Source: Mucilaginibacter kameinonensis | GTDB lineage: Bacteria; Bacteroidota; Bacteroidia; Sphingobacteriales; Sphingobacteriaceae | Assembly: GCF_003675385.1 (NCBI RefSeq) | Contig: NZ_RCWZ01000005.1 | Location: 62,001 to 126,000, forward strand | Direction: 5' to 3' | DNA: 64,000 bases | In this document: piece after piece, positions 39,919 to 48,324 of the stretch | Layout: each line of letters begins with the position of its first letter | Numbering within the stretch: the first letter of the stretch is position 1 | Program-made: the position numbers and the translations under genes | The notes under the pieces: generated by a model | Told to the model about the DNA's origin: nothing | The model's input: only the letters and a program-made list of their open reading frames with translations | The model's database searches: none

Positions 39919-42522
39919 ATGAAATTCTACAAAGCCGCGTTGTTATTGTTTTTAGGCTTTTATGCCGGTAAATTAAAAGCGCAAAATGCAGACCAAGCTA
40001 CCCCTAAGTACGATCAGCATAAAGTATTTAACCCAATGTTTTATCCCGAAAGAGGGAACGAGTTCAGATCGGCCAGTGGAGCTCCAGGTCCTAAATACTG
40101 GCAAAACCGTGCCGATTATAAGCTTGACGTTACGCTTGATACTGCTAAACATCGCATTGAGGGAACAACATTAATTACTTATACCAATAACAGTCCCGAC
40201 GCGCTTGGCTTTTTATGGCTCCAGGTAGATCAGAATATATACAAAGAGGATTCACGTGCCGAAGCTACAAGTAATGTTTCGGGCGGCAGATTTGTAAACA
40301 AATCATATACAAAAGGTGCCGAAATAAAATCAGTCTATGTCATCAATAAAGGTAAAACCCTGAAAGCTGATTACCTGATCACCGATACCCGGATGCAGAT
40401 CAAATTGAAAGACTCCCTGCGGGCCGCCGGCAGCAAATTGCAAATTAAGATTGATTACGCTTTTGATGTGCCGGAATATGGAACAGACAGGATGGGGCGT
40501 CAGCATACCAAAAACGGCTGGATCTATGAAATTGCGCAATGGTATCCCCGCATGGAGGTTTATGACGACGTAACAGGTTGGAATACTATTCCTTACCTTG
40601 GTGCAAGTGAGTTTTACCTGGAGTATGGCAACTTCGACTATAGCATTACCGCACCCGCGAGTTTGGTTGTAGCTGGATCGGGCGAGCTCGTCAACCCGGC
40701 AGAAGTACTATCGCCAAACACAATGAACCGTTTGGCCGAAGCGAGAAAGAGCGACAAGACGGTTGTTATTAAAGATTCGACAGATATAATACGCAACAAT
40801 GACTATCCTAAAAAGCCAATGCTTACCTGGCACTTCCTTTGCAAAAACGCGCGTGATGTAGCCTGGGCCGCTTCAAAGGCGTTTATCTGGGATGCTGCAC
40901 GGATCAATTTGCCAAGTGGAAAAAAAGCGCTTGCGCAGTCGATTTATCCTGTTGAAGCAAAAGGAAATGATTCATATGGCCGTTCAACCGAATACGTTAA
41001 AGGTGCTATTGAACTATACAGCGACAAATGGTTTGAATATACTTATCCTGTTGCAACCAATGTGGCGGGTATTGTAGGAGGGATGGAATATCCTGGCATT
41101 GTGTTTTGCGGATCAAACAATCAGAACGGAGGTTTGTGGGAGGTTACCAATCACGAGTTTGGCCATAATTGGTTCCCGATGATTGTTGGTTCAAACGAGC
41201 GCAAATACGCCTGGATGGACGAAGGTTTTAACACCTTTATAAATAATGTAGATACCAAAGTATTCAATAAAGGTGAGTACTACGAGAAACCCGATCAGCA
41301 AAAAAGTGCCAGCTATTTATTCGCTCCAGGTGCAGAGGCTATCATGAATACGCCTGATGTAATTCAGGAGGATTTTTTAGCCGTAGCGGCGTATGAGAAG
41401 CCGGCCTTAGGTTTGGCTATTTTACGTGAACAGATATTAGGAGAAGAGCGTTTTGATTACGCTTTCAAAACCTACATCAAACGCTGGGCTTTTAAACACC
41501 CAACACCATGGGACTTTTTCCATACCATGGACAATGCTGCTGGCGAAGACCTGAGCTGGTTTTGGAACGAGTGGTTTTTTACTACCTGGAAACTTGACCA
41601 GGGTATAAAGGATATTTCATATCCGGACAATGATGCTTCAAAAGGCGCAATGATCACCATCGAGAACCTGGAGGAAATGGCGCTCCCTATTACGATATCG
41701 ATCAAAGAAGAGAACGGAAAAACCGGTATTGTAAAACTCCCGGCCGAGATCTGGCAGCGTGGTGATACCTGGACATTCCCGTATAAGTCAACTTCAAAAA
41801 TTGCCTTTGCAACCATCGATCCTGACCATACCTTGCCGGATATTAATCCTGAAAATAACTCATACAGCGGTTTGCCAGTTCCCCAGGGTACAACTGCAGG
41901 TTCTGTTATTAAAGCCTATTTAGACGCTATTGGCGGTGCCGATAAATTGAAGAATGTTCGAGATCTGCAAACATCTGCAACAGGTAGCATACAGGGCGCA
42001 GAAGTTCAGTTGGTTACACGCTATAAAATGCCCGATAAGTATTTTCAGGAAGCAATGGTGCCTTCATACAGTAACCTTGTTGTGTCGCATGTTACGCTAA
42101 ACGGTGATAGTATAAAAGCAAAACAGGTTAACAGGGACGTGCAGCTTGATGATGCCGGCAAAAAATTAGTTAAACTTAAAAGTCGCCCGTTCCCGGAGCT
42201 TGACTACGAGCGTATAAATCAAAATATGACCTTGCAGCCTATTTTAAGGGTAGTGAACAATGAACTCGCTTACGAGGTTGATGTTAACATTGGTACCGAT
42301 ATACATATTCATAATTATTACAGCCAGAAAACAGGATTAAAGCTCAAACAAACCATTGAAGGCGCAAATGAATTAGCTGTTGAATATGGTAATTATGAAG
42401 GTATAAATGGAGGTATTAAAATCCCTTTCTCGATAAAAACTATTTTGGTTGGTCAGCCTGTCGAGTTTAAGGTTAAAGAAACATCGGTTAACTCCAATCC
42501 GGTAAACGAGGCTTTCAGATAG
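39919..42522 (+). CDS. M1 family aminopeptidase-like metallopeptidase, secreted
   Basis: 867 residues. Signal peptide MKFYKAALLLFLGFYAGKLKA. N-terminal beta-saddle domain (about 60-260), catalytic thermolysin-like domain with GGMEYPG at 387-393 in place of GAMEN, zinc site HEFGH at 412-416 and third ligand Glu435 in AWMDEGFNTF. The enzyme should release N-terminal residues from peptides in the periplasm. The region after about 640 (SVIKAYLDAIGGADKLKNVR to the end) is a separate outer-membrane lipoprotein-sorting-like domain, found at the end of many Bacteroidota M1 and M16 proteins; it may carry the protein to the cell surface (inference). Confidence 0.92.
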   Translation: MKFYKAALLLFLGFYAGKLKAQNADQATPKYDQHKVFNPMFYPERGNEFRSASGAPGPKYWQNRADYKLDVTLDTAKHRIEGTTLITYTNNSPDALGFLWLQVDQNIYKEDSRAEATSNVSGGRFVNKSYTKGAEIKSVYVINKGKTLKADYLITDTRMQIKLKDSLRAAGSKLQIKIDYAFDVPEYGTDRMGRQHTKNGWIYEIAQWYPRMEVYDDVTGWNTIPYLGASEFYLEYGNFDYSITAPASLVVAGSGELVNPAEVLSPNTMNRLAEARKSDKTVVIKDSTDIIRNNDYPKKPMLTWHFLCKNARDVAWAASKAFIWDAARINLPSGKKALAQSIYPVEAKGNDSYGRSTEYVKGAIELYSDKWFEYTYPVATNVAGIVGGMEYPGIVFCGSNNQNGGLWEVTNHEFGHNWFPMIVGSNERKYAWMDEGFNTFINNVDTKVFNKGEYYEKPDQQKSASYLFAPGAEAIMNTPDVIQEDFLAVAAYEKPALGLAILREQILGEERFDYAFKTYIKRWAFKHPTPWDFFHTMDNAAGEDLSWFWNEWFFTTWKLDQGIKDISYPDNDASKGAMITIENLEEMALPITISIKEENGKTGIVKLPAEIWQRGDTWTFPYKSTSKIAFATIDPDHTLPDINPENNSYSGLPVPQGTTAGSVIKAYLDAIGGADKLKNVRDLQTSATGSIQGAEVQLVTRYKMPDKYFQEAMVPSYSNLVVSHVTLNGDSIKAKQVNRDVQLDDAGKKLVKLKSRPFPELDYERINQNMTLQPILRVVNNELAYEVDVNIGTDIHIHNYYSQKTGLKLKQTIEGANELAVEYGNYEGINGGIKIPFSIKTILVGQPVEFKVKETSVNSNPVNEAFR

Positions 42523-42545
42523 TTTAAATGCCTCGTTAAATCAGG

Positions 42546-42594
42546 TGGGATATCTTTATTTCAATTGGTATGAAGTAGGGATATCCCATTTTTT
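42546..42594 (+). terminator. Terminator after M1 peptidase gene
   Basis: TGGGATATC (42546-42554) and GATATCCCA (42580-42588) form a 9-bp stem with a 25-nt loop, followed by six T. Confidence 0.65.
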
Positions 42595-42621
42595 ATGCCC
42601 TTCGATAAAAATTGAAATTGC

Positions 42622-42656
42622 TTTGATGCTAATTGCTATTTAAAATTCTATTTTTG
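42622..42656 (+). promoter_or_regulatory. Probable promoter of thrS-infC-rpmI-rplT
   Basis: TTTG (42622-42625), 23 bp, TATTTTTG (42649-42656). The -7 is exact and followed by TACCC, as at the dnaB promoter; the spacer is slightly long. The resulting leader of about 65-70 nt contains a hairpin. Confidence 0.45.
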
Positions 42657-42671
42657 TACCCACAAAATGAG

Positions 42672-42690
42672 GGTCACTTTGTAGGTGACC
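42672..42690 (+). promoter_or_regulatory. Leader hairpin upstream of thrS
   Basis: GGTCAC (42672-42677) pairs with GTGACC (42685-42690) in the presumed 5' leader of thrS, about 40 bp before the ATG. In other bacteria thrS expression is controlled by leader structure; here the role is unproven. Confidence 0.35.
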
Positions 42691-42730
42691 GTTTAAACGT
42701 AATTTTATAAATTTAAAATCATAGTTGTAG

Positions 42731-44656
42731 ATGATTAACATTACACTTCCCGATGGTTCCGTTCGTCAGTATGACAAAGGGATCTCTTCTATGCAAATCG
42801 CCCAGTCGATTTCTGAAGGTTTAGCACGTAACGTATTAGCAGCCGAAGTTGATGGCCAGGTTTGGGATGCAAGTCGCCCAATTGAGCAGGACGCCCATGT
42901 TAAATTATTAACCTGGAACGATGCCGATGGTAAATCAACTTTCTGGCATTCATCAGCCCACTTAATGGCCGAGGCTTTAGAAGCACTTTATCCGGGTACA
43001 AAATTTGGTATCGGTCCGGCAATTGAAACCGGCTTTTATTACGATGTTGATTTTGGCGACAAGGTTTTATCTTCTGACGAGTTTAAGCAGATCGAGGATA
43101 AAATGATTGAACTTGCCAAAACCAAAGAAGAGTACATCCGCAAGCCTGTTAGCAAGGCCGATGCTATTGAGTATTTCACTGAAAAAGGTGATGAGTACAA
43201 GCTTGACCTGATCAAGGACCTGCCTGATGGCGCTATTACTTTTTATACCCAGGGTAATTTTACCGACTTGTGCCGTGGACCGCACATCCCCAACACAGGT
43301 TTTATAAAAGCGGTTAAGCTGATGAGCCTTGCCGGTGCCTACTGGCGTGGTGACGAAACCCGTAAGCAATTAACCCGCATATACGGTGTTACTTTTCCTA
43401 AAGCCAGCGAACTTACTGAATACCTGCACATGATCGAAGAAGCTAAAAAGCGCGATCACCGTAAATTAGGTAAGGAATTGGAACTGTTTGCTTTTTCGGA
43501 GAAAGTGGGCATGGGTTTACCATTGTGGTTACCTAAAGGAACCGCTTTGCGCGAACGCCTGGTAAACTTTTTACAAAAAGCACAGGTAAAAGCCGGTTAC
43601 GAGCAGGTAATTACGCCGCATATCGGTCATAAAAACCTGTATGTAACATCAGGTCACTACGAGAAATATGGCGCCGATTCGTTTCAGCCGATAAAAACAC
43701 CGCAGGAAGGAGAGGAGTTCTTCTTAAAACCAATGAACTGCCCGCACCACTGCGAGATCTATAAAACAAAACCGCGTTCATACAAAGACCTGCCGGTTCG
43801 TTTTGCTGAGTTTGGTACTGTGTACCGTTACGAGCAAAGTGGCGAGCTACACGGTTTAACACGTGTACGTGGCTTTACTCAGGATGATGCCCACTTATTT
43901 TGCCGCCCTGACCAGGTAAAAGATGAGTTTAAAAAGGTAATTGACCTGGTATTGTATGTATTTAAGGCTTTAGGCTTTGATAATTATATTGCGCAGGTAT
44001 CATTGCGCGATCCTGAAAACAGGGCCAAATACATCGGCAGCGATGAAAATTGGGCATTAGCCGAAAGCGCTATCATTGAAGCGGCAGCAGAAAAAGGCTT
44101 GCCAACCGTTGTTGAATATGGTGAAGCGGCGTTTTATGGTCCTAAGCTCGACTTTATGGTGAAGGATGCTCTTGGCCGTAAATGGCAGCTGGGTACCATT
44201 CAAGTTGATTATAACCTTCCGGAACGTTTTGAACTGGAATATACTGGTAGCGATAATCAAAAGCATCGCCCGGTAATGATCCACAGGGCCCCGTTTGGTT
44301 CGATGGAACGCTTTATAGCAGTATTAATTGAGCATTGTGCAGGTAATTTCCCGCTGTGGTTATCCCCCGAACAGTTCATTATACTTCCTATATCAGAAAA
44401 ATATGAAGAATATGCAAAAAAAGTTTCTGATATATTAAAAGATTCCGATATTTGCGGGCTAATCGACTTCAGGGACGAGAAAATAGGCAGAAAGATACGT
44501 GATGCTGAAGTTAAAAAAATCCCTTATATGCTGGTTGTAGGCGAAAAAGAGGCTGCTGAAGGGCAGGTTTCTGTACGTAAACATGGTACCGGTGATTTGG
44601 GAAGTATGAGCATTGAAGATTTTAAAGAACAGATAACTAAAGAAATAACAGTATAA
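42731..44656 (+). CDS. thrS: Threonyl-tRNA synthetase
   Basis: 641 residues, full length. Domains: TGS (1-60, MINITLPDGSVRQYDKG), the second editing domain with HSSAHLMAEA and a later CRGPH that clear mis-acylated Ser-tRNA(Thr), the class II catalytic core (about 240-530) with motif 2 FRxE-like region RYEQSGELHGLTRVRGFTQD cut by ALFCRP.., the zinc-binding MNCPHH Cys, motif 3 HRAPFGSMERF, and the C-terminal anticodon-binding domain. It charges tRNA-Thr with threonine in the cytoplasm. It is followed after 1 bp by infC, the classical thrS-infC-rpmI-rplT order. Identification is secure. Confidence 0.98.
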   Translation: MINITLPDGSVRQYDKGISSMQIAQSISEGLARNVLAAEVDGQVWDASRPIEQDAHVKLLTWNDADGKSTFWHSSAHLMAEALEALYPGTKFGIGPAIETGFYYDVDFGDKVLSSDEFKQIEDKMIELAKTKEEYIRKPVSKADAIEYFTEKGDEYKLDLIKDLPDGAITFYTQGNFTDLCRGPHIPNTGFIKAVKLMSLAGAYWRGDETRKQLTRIYGVTFPKASELTEYLHMIEEAKKRDHRKLGKELELFAFSEKVGMGLPLWLPKGTALRERLVNFLQKAQVKAGYEQVITPHIGHKNLYVTSGHYEKYGADSFQPIKTPQEGEEFFLKPMNCPHHCEIYKTKPRSYKDLPVRFAEFGTVYRYEQSGELHGLTRVRGFTQDDAHLFCRPDQVKDEFKKVIDLVLYVFKALGFDNYIAQVSLRDPENRAKYIGSDENWALAESAIIEAAAEKGLPTVVEYGEAAFYGPKLDFMVKDALGRKWQLGTIQVDYNLPERFELEYTGSDNQKHRPVMIHRAPFGSMERFIAVLIEHCAGNFPLWLSPEQFIILPISEKYEEYAKKVSDILKDSDICGLIDFRDEKIGRKIRDAEVKKIPYMLVVGEKEAAEGQVSVRKHGTGDLGSMSIEDFKEQITKEITV

Positions 44657-44657
44657 C

Positions 44658-45224
44658 TTGGCATTAAACAAACCTTTCAATAGAGGACCAAGGCTTCCTT
44701 TTAAGAAAAAAGAAGCCGAACATAACATAAACCAATTCATTAGGGCTCAGGAAGTTCGCCTTGTAGGTGATAACGTTGAGCAGGGAGTTTACTCATTAAG
44801 AGATGCCCTTGCAATAGCGCAGGAGCAGGAATTGGATTTGGTTGAAATATCTCCAAACGCCGTACCGCCGGTTTGTAAAGTAACTGACTACAATAAGTTT
44901 ATTTACGAGCAGAAGAAAAAGCTTAAAGAGATAAAGAGCAATGCCAAGCAAACGGTTATCAAGGAAATTCGTTTCGGACCGAATACTGATGATCATGACT
45001 TTGAATTTAAGTTAAAGCATGCCATTAAGTTTTTGGAATCTGGCGAAAAGGTAAGGGCTTATGTACACTTTAAGGGCCGTGCCATTGTTTACAAAGAGCA
45101 AGGTGAGATTTTACTTCTTCGTTTTGCCCAGGCATTGGAAGAAGTTGGTAAAGTGGAACAGTTACCTAAGCTTGAAGGAAAAAGGATGTTTTTAACCCTT
45201 GCACCTAAGGCAGCTAAAAAGTAA
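44658..45224 (+). CDS. infC: Translation initiation factor IF-3
   Basis: 188 residues from a TTG start 1 bp after the thrS stop. No in-frame ATG is available before the conserved INQFIRAQEVRLVGDN, so a rare start codon is required. infC uses a rare start (AUU) in E. coli, where IF-3 represses its own translation by rejecting non-standard starts; the same logic may hold here. N-domain (about 20-90, VRLVGDNVEQGVYSLRDAL) and C-domain (KEIRFGPNTDDHDFEFKLKHAIKFLESG) are both complete. IF-3 binds 30S subunits and checks start-codon pairing. Confidence 0.95.
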   Translation: MALNKPFNRGPRLPFKKKEAEHNINQFIRAQEVRLVGDNVEQGVYSLRDALAIAQEQELDLVEISPNAVPPVCKVTDYNKFIYEQKKKLKEIKSNAKQTVIKEIRFGPNTDDHDFEFKLKHAIKFLESGEKVRAYVHFKGRAIVYKEQGEILLLRFAQALEEVGKVEQLPKLEGKRMFLTLAPKAAKK

Positions 45225-45233
45225 TTAAAATAG

Positions 45234-45257
45234 GCAGGTGTGCAAATGCGCATCTGC
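45234..45257 (+). promoter_or_regulatory. Hairpin between infC and rpmI
   Basis: GCAGGTGTGC (45234-45243) pairs with GCGCATCTGC (45248-45257), a 10-bp stem with two G-U pairs and loop AAAT. It lies in the 85-nt rpmI leader, where in other bacteria L20 binds to repress rpmI-rplT. It also resembles the GTGCAAATGTGCAG repeat family, so either reading is possible. Confidence 0.3.
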
Positions 45258-45309
45258 TTGAAAATAAAACGTTGAGAAACGTTAATATCTAACACAAATA
45301 AATAGAGTT

Positions 45310-45510
45310 ATGCCAAAAATGAAAACCAATTCCAGTGCTAAAAAGCGCTTTAAGCTTACTGGAACCGGTAAAATCGCAAGAAAAAACGCATACAAAAGCC
45401 ACATCTTAACCAAGATGTCGACAAAACGTAAGCGTGCCCTTGGTCACACCAGCTTAGTATCTGATGCTGATATGGGTAACGTAAAACGTATGCTTTGTAT
45501 CGGAAAGTAA
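45310..45510 (+). CDS. rpmI: 50S ribosomal protein bL35
   Basis: 66 residues, highly basic, starting MPKMKTNSSAKKRFKLTGTGKI and containing HILTKMSTKRKRALGH, the normal bL35 pattern. It is a component of the large ribosomal subunit. It lies between infC and rplT as in most bacteria. Start ATG is unambiguous. Confidence 0.98.
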   Translation: MPKMKTNSSAKKRFKLTGTGKIARKNAYKSHILTKMSTKRKRALGHTSLVSDADMGNVKRMLCIGK

Positions 45511-45591
45511 TTCACAAATTTAAAAACCAGGTATTAGAGTTTTAAGTCCGGCACACGAGATGCAGGCACTCACTACCAAAAAACACACAAG

Positions 45592-45936
45592 ATGCCACGT
45601 TCAGTTAACGCAGTAGCGTCGAGAAGACGCAGGAAAAGGATCATGAACCTCGCCAAAGGTTATTGGGGTTCACGTAGCAAGGTATACACCATTGCAAAAA
45701 ACACAGTTGAAAAAGGTTTACAATACGCTTACCGCGACCGTAAAACCAAAAAGAGAGAGTTCAGGGCTTTATGGATCCAACGTATTAACGCTGGTGCCCG
45801 TCAGCATGGAATTTCTTACTCTCAGTTAATGGGTAAATTAGCTGCTAAAGAAATTGGCTTAAACCGTAAGGTATTAGCTGATTTAGCGATGAACAACCCA
45901 GACGCTTTCAAAGCAGTTGTTGATGCAGTAAAATAA
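45592..45936 (+). CDS. rplT: 50S ribosomal protein bL20
   Basis: 114 residues, with the standard MPRSVNAVASRRRRKRIM start, the long basic N-terminal helix and the globular C-domain (RINAGARQHGISYSQLMGKL). It is needed early for 50S assembly and represses its own operon in several bacteria by binding the rpmI leader. Last gene of the thrS-infC-rpmI-rplT operon; a clear terminator follows. Confidence 0.98.
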   Translation: MPRSVNAVASRRRRKRIMNLAKGYWGSRSKVYTIAKNTVEKGLQYAYRDRKTKKREFRALWIQRINAGARQHGISYSQLMGKLAAKEIGLNRKVLADLAMNNPDAFKAVVDAVK

Positions 45937-45956
45937 TATCGCATTATAAATGCATG

Positions 45957-45986
45957 AAAAAGGCCGCAAATTGCGGCCTTTTTTGT
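45957..45986 (+). terminator. Rho-independent terminator of the rplT operon
   Basis: AAAAAGGCCGCA (45957-45968) pairs with TGCGGCCTTTTT (45972-45983), a 12-bp perfect stem with a T run. The remaining 145 bp to the next hairpin (to 46134) shows no gene or other feature I can support. Confidence 0.9.
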
Positions 45987-46127
45987 TTTACTCTTATTTT
46001 TTATTTCTGTGAAGCGGGAACAGCTTTAGCTATCAGGATAGTAAGTTCAACGACATAGTCCCAGTCAGTTTTATTTTAATTCCCCGAATAGAGTTTTGAA
46101 AAGGGGATATATAATTAGACTGTTTTA

Positions 46128-46167
46128 AAAAATAAACCCGCTTTAGCATGTATCTAAAGCGGGTTTC
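46128..46167 (-). terminator. Rho-independent terminator of the nucleoside transporter gene
   Basis: AAACCCGCTTTAG (46135-46147) and CTAAAGCGGGTTT (46155-46167) form a 13-bp perfect stem with a 7-nt loop. Read on the minus strand it is followed by a T run and lies about 70 bp past the transporter stop. Confidence 0.85.
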
Positions 46168-46235
46168 ATATGAATGAATATTCTTTTTTGTAGGAGATTG
46201 ATAAAGGGAATTATTATGAAAGCATAGATTTCAGA

Positions 46236-47495
46236 TTATACATGTTGTATTGCCTCAACCAACGCTTTGTTATGCTTGTACCTGAATACAAACGGGAAAA
46301 CAATGGCAATTACTAAAGTATAACCTGAAAATGTAAGCCAGATACCGTGCCAGTCTTTGGCGCCGCCTGGCAACAAGAAAAAGTGATCTATGATAAGACC
46401 GCTTGCAATACTTCCAAAAAAGGCACCAAAGCCGTTTACCATCATCATAAACAAGCCCTGCGCACTCGCCCTGATATCAGGAGTAGCTTGTGTTTCCACA
46501 AACAAAGAGCCTGATATATTGAAGAAATCGAAAGCCATACCGTAAACAATACATGATAAAATGATCATCCATAAACCGCCCGCAGGATCGCCAAACGCAA
46601 AAAGACCGAACCTTAACACCCAGGCCAGCATACTGAATAGCATCACGTATTTGATGCCGAACTTTCTTAAGAAAAATGGTATGGCCAGGATGAAGAACGT
46701 CTCAGAGAACTGCGATATAGACATGATAATGGCCGGGTACTTAACACCAACAGAATCTTTATAAATGGCTATATTTTTGAAATCCTGAATGAATGTATCG
46801 CCATAAGCATTGGTAAGCTGCAATGCTGCCCCCAATAGCATAGAAAAAGCGAAGAAGATGGCAAACTTGGGATCTTTGAATAATTTAAAAGCATTGAGCC
46901 CCAGGGAATCAACAAATGATTTATTGGTTGTTTTTGAAGAAAGTGGCGGACATTTTGGAAGGCTAAATGAGTAAAGCCCCAATGCAAGTGCTACAGCCGA
47001 AGCAATATAAAACTGGTTTGGCGAAGTTTCATTATGCGTTAAGCTCACCGTCCATAAGGCCGCGATGAAACCGATAGTTCCCCAGATCCTGATAGGAGGA
47101 TAGTCCTTCACTACATCCTTATTGCTGCTTTTTAATGCTGAATATGCTACTGTAATTGAAAGTGAAAGAGTTGGCATATAAAACACCATATTAACCAGCA
47201 TCACCCAAAAAAAGGCAGAGGGATTGGTTATTTGTGGCAAGGTAAAAAGAGAGCAGGCACCGAGGATATGCATGATACCGTATAATTTTTCGGCATTGAT
47301 AAACCTATCAGCAATAATACCTGTAAGGGCCGGCATAAATATAGCCGAAATACCCATCGTACTAAATATAGCACCAAATTGTGCCCCCGACCAATGTTTA
47401 TCCTGAAACCAATACGCACCGATGGTTAGCAACCACGCCCCCCAGATAAAGAATTGCATAAAATTCATCAGTATTAAGCGGAACTTAATATTCAT
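46236..47495 (-). CDS. Nucleoside:H+ symporter family (NupG-like) MFS transporter
   Basis: 419 residues with twelve predicted membrane spans. The N-terminus (LILMNFMQFFIWGAWLLTIGAYWF) and the GAIFSTMGISAIFMPALTGIIADRF segment match the NupG/XapB nucleoside permease family of the major facilitator superfamily, which imports nucleosides with protons across the inner membrane. The second half begins after a short cytoplasmic loop near residue 200 (KTTNKSFVDSLGLNAFKLF). It is transcribed alone with its own terminator. Substrate range is family-based. Confidence 0.9.
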   Translation of the reverse strand: MNIKFRLILMNFMQFFIWGAWLLTIGAYWFQDKHWSGAQFGAIFSTMGISAIFMPALTGIIADRFINAEKLYGIMHILGACSLFTLPQITNPSAFFWVMLVNMVFYMPTLSLSITVAYSALKSSNKDVVKDYPPIRIWGTIGFIAALWTVSLTHNETSPNQFYIASAVALALGLYSFSLPKCPPLSSKTTNKSFVDSLGLNAFKLFKDPKFAIFFAFSMLLGAALQLTNAYGDTFIQDFKNIAIYKDSVGVKYPAIIMSISQFSETFFILAIPFFLRKFGIKYVMLFSMLAWVLRFGLFAFGDPAGGLWMIILSCIVYGMAFDFFNISGSLFVETQATPDIRASAQGLFMMMVNGFGAFFGSIASGLIIDHFFLLPGGAKDWHGIWLTFSGYTLVIAIVFPFVFRYKHNKALVEAIQHV

Positions 47496-47597
47496 ACGGT
47501 AACGGGTTTAAATAAATTTAGTCAGTGTTAAATTAAAAACGGAAAGTAGTGAAATAAATGTAAATGAGAAAACTACCGTTGCAGAAATTACTATTGG

Positions 47598-47629
47598 TAA
47601 ACAGAAACCCTGGATCAGGTTTCTGTTTA
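47598..47629. other. Long hairpin between transporter and bifunctional nuclease genes
   Basis: TAAACAGAAACC (47598-47609) and GGTTTCTGTTTA (47618-47629) are perfect reverse complements, with a short CTG-GAT-CAG inner pairing. No T run follows on either strand, so it is not a simple terminator; it may be a 3' mRNA-stabilising structure of the etf transcript. A short ATCCAAAATCCGGATTCCG block at 47678-47700 follows, of the CCGAAAT repeat type. Confidence 0.4.
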
Positions 47630-47702
47630 TATAATATAGAGGTTATTAAAGTTGTATTTTAAAATAGAACAGTCAAGAAAATCCAAAATCCGGATTCCGA
47701 AT

Positions 47703-48302
47703 TTAGGAGGCTTTACGCTTATTAAGTTCGTCACGAATTTTGGCAGCTTTTTCATATGATTCTTCTGCCAAAGCTTCCTGTAACTTAGTTTTAAGTTCTT
47801 CAGTGCTGATAGAAGCATAACCGCTTACCGAGGCGCTAACTGATTTTTCTTCAGGGGCCTCGTTAATATTCTCCAGGTAAACAAAGTCATTACCTTCTAT
47901 TACAATGCCTGCGGTTGACAAGATGAACTCATAGGTGAAGATCGGGCAGTCAAAACGTACTGCTACAGCAATGGCATCAGAAGTACGGGCATCTATTTCC
48001 ACCGAACGCTTTCCGTCGCTGCAAATCAGTTTTGCATAAAATATACCATCAACCAAATTGTAGATAATCACTTCCTGCACCTCAATCTGGTAAGCCTGGG
48101 CAAAGCTCTTAAACAAATCGTGTGTAAGCGGACGGCTTGGCGTCATTTTTTCTATTTCGATAGCAATGGCCTGGGCTTCAAAGCTGCCGATAATAATAGG
48201 CAGGCGACGACGGCCGCTTACTTCACCCAAAACAAGGGCGTAAGCACCCGATTGGGTTTGACTATAGGATAAGCCGACAATATCAAGCTTTATTTTTTTC
48301 AT
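47703..48302 (-). CDS. Bifunctional nuclease (BFN, DUF151) family protein with C-terminal UVR motif
   Basis: About 199 residues from the ATG at 48302 (MKKIKLDIVGLSYSQ); an in-frame ATG at 48317 would add MMGNN and is less likely. Residues 1-125 are the DUF151 domain (GRRRLPIIIGSFEAQAIAIEIE, RPLTHDLF, DARTSDAIAVAVRFDCPIF). Residues about 165-199 (ELKTKLQEALAEESYEKAAKIRDEL) form a UVR motif, the helix pair of UvrB/UvrC and ClpC regulators. Members elsewhere have reported DNase/RNase activity. It follows etfA by 22 bp and may be cotranscribed. Confidence 0.88.
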   Translation of the reverse strand: MKKIKLDIVGLSYSQTQSGAYALVLGEVSGRRRLPIIIGSFEAQAIAIEIEKMTPSRPLTHDLFKSFAQAYQIEVQEVIIYNLVDGIFYAKLICSDGKRSVEIDARTSDAIAVAVRFDCPIFTYEFILSTAGIVIEGNDFVYLENINEAPEEKSVSASVSGYASISTEELKTKLQEALAEESYEKAAKIRDELNKRKAS

Positions 48303-48324
48303 GTTATTCCCCATCACCCTGTAT

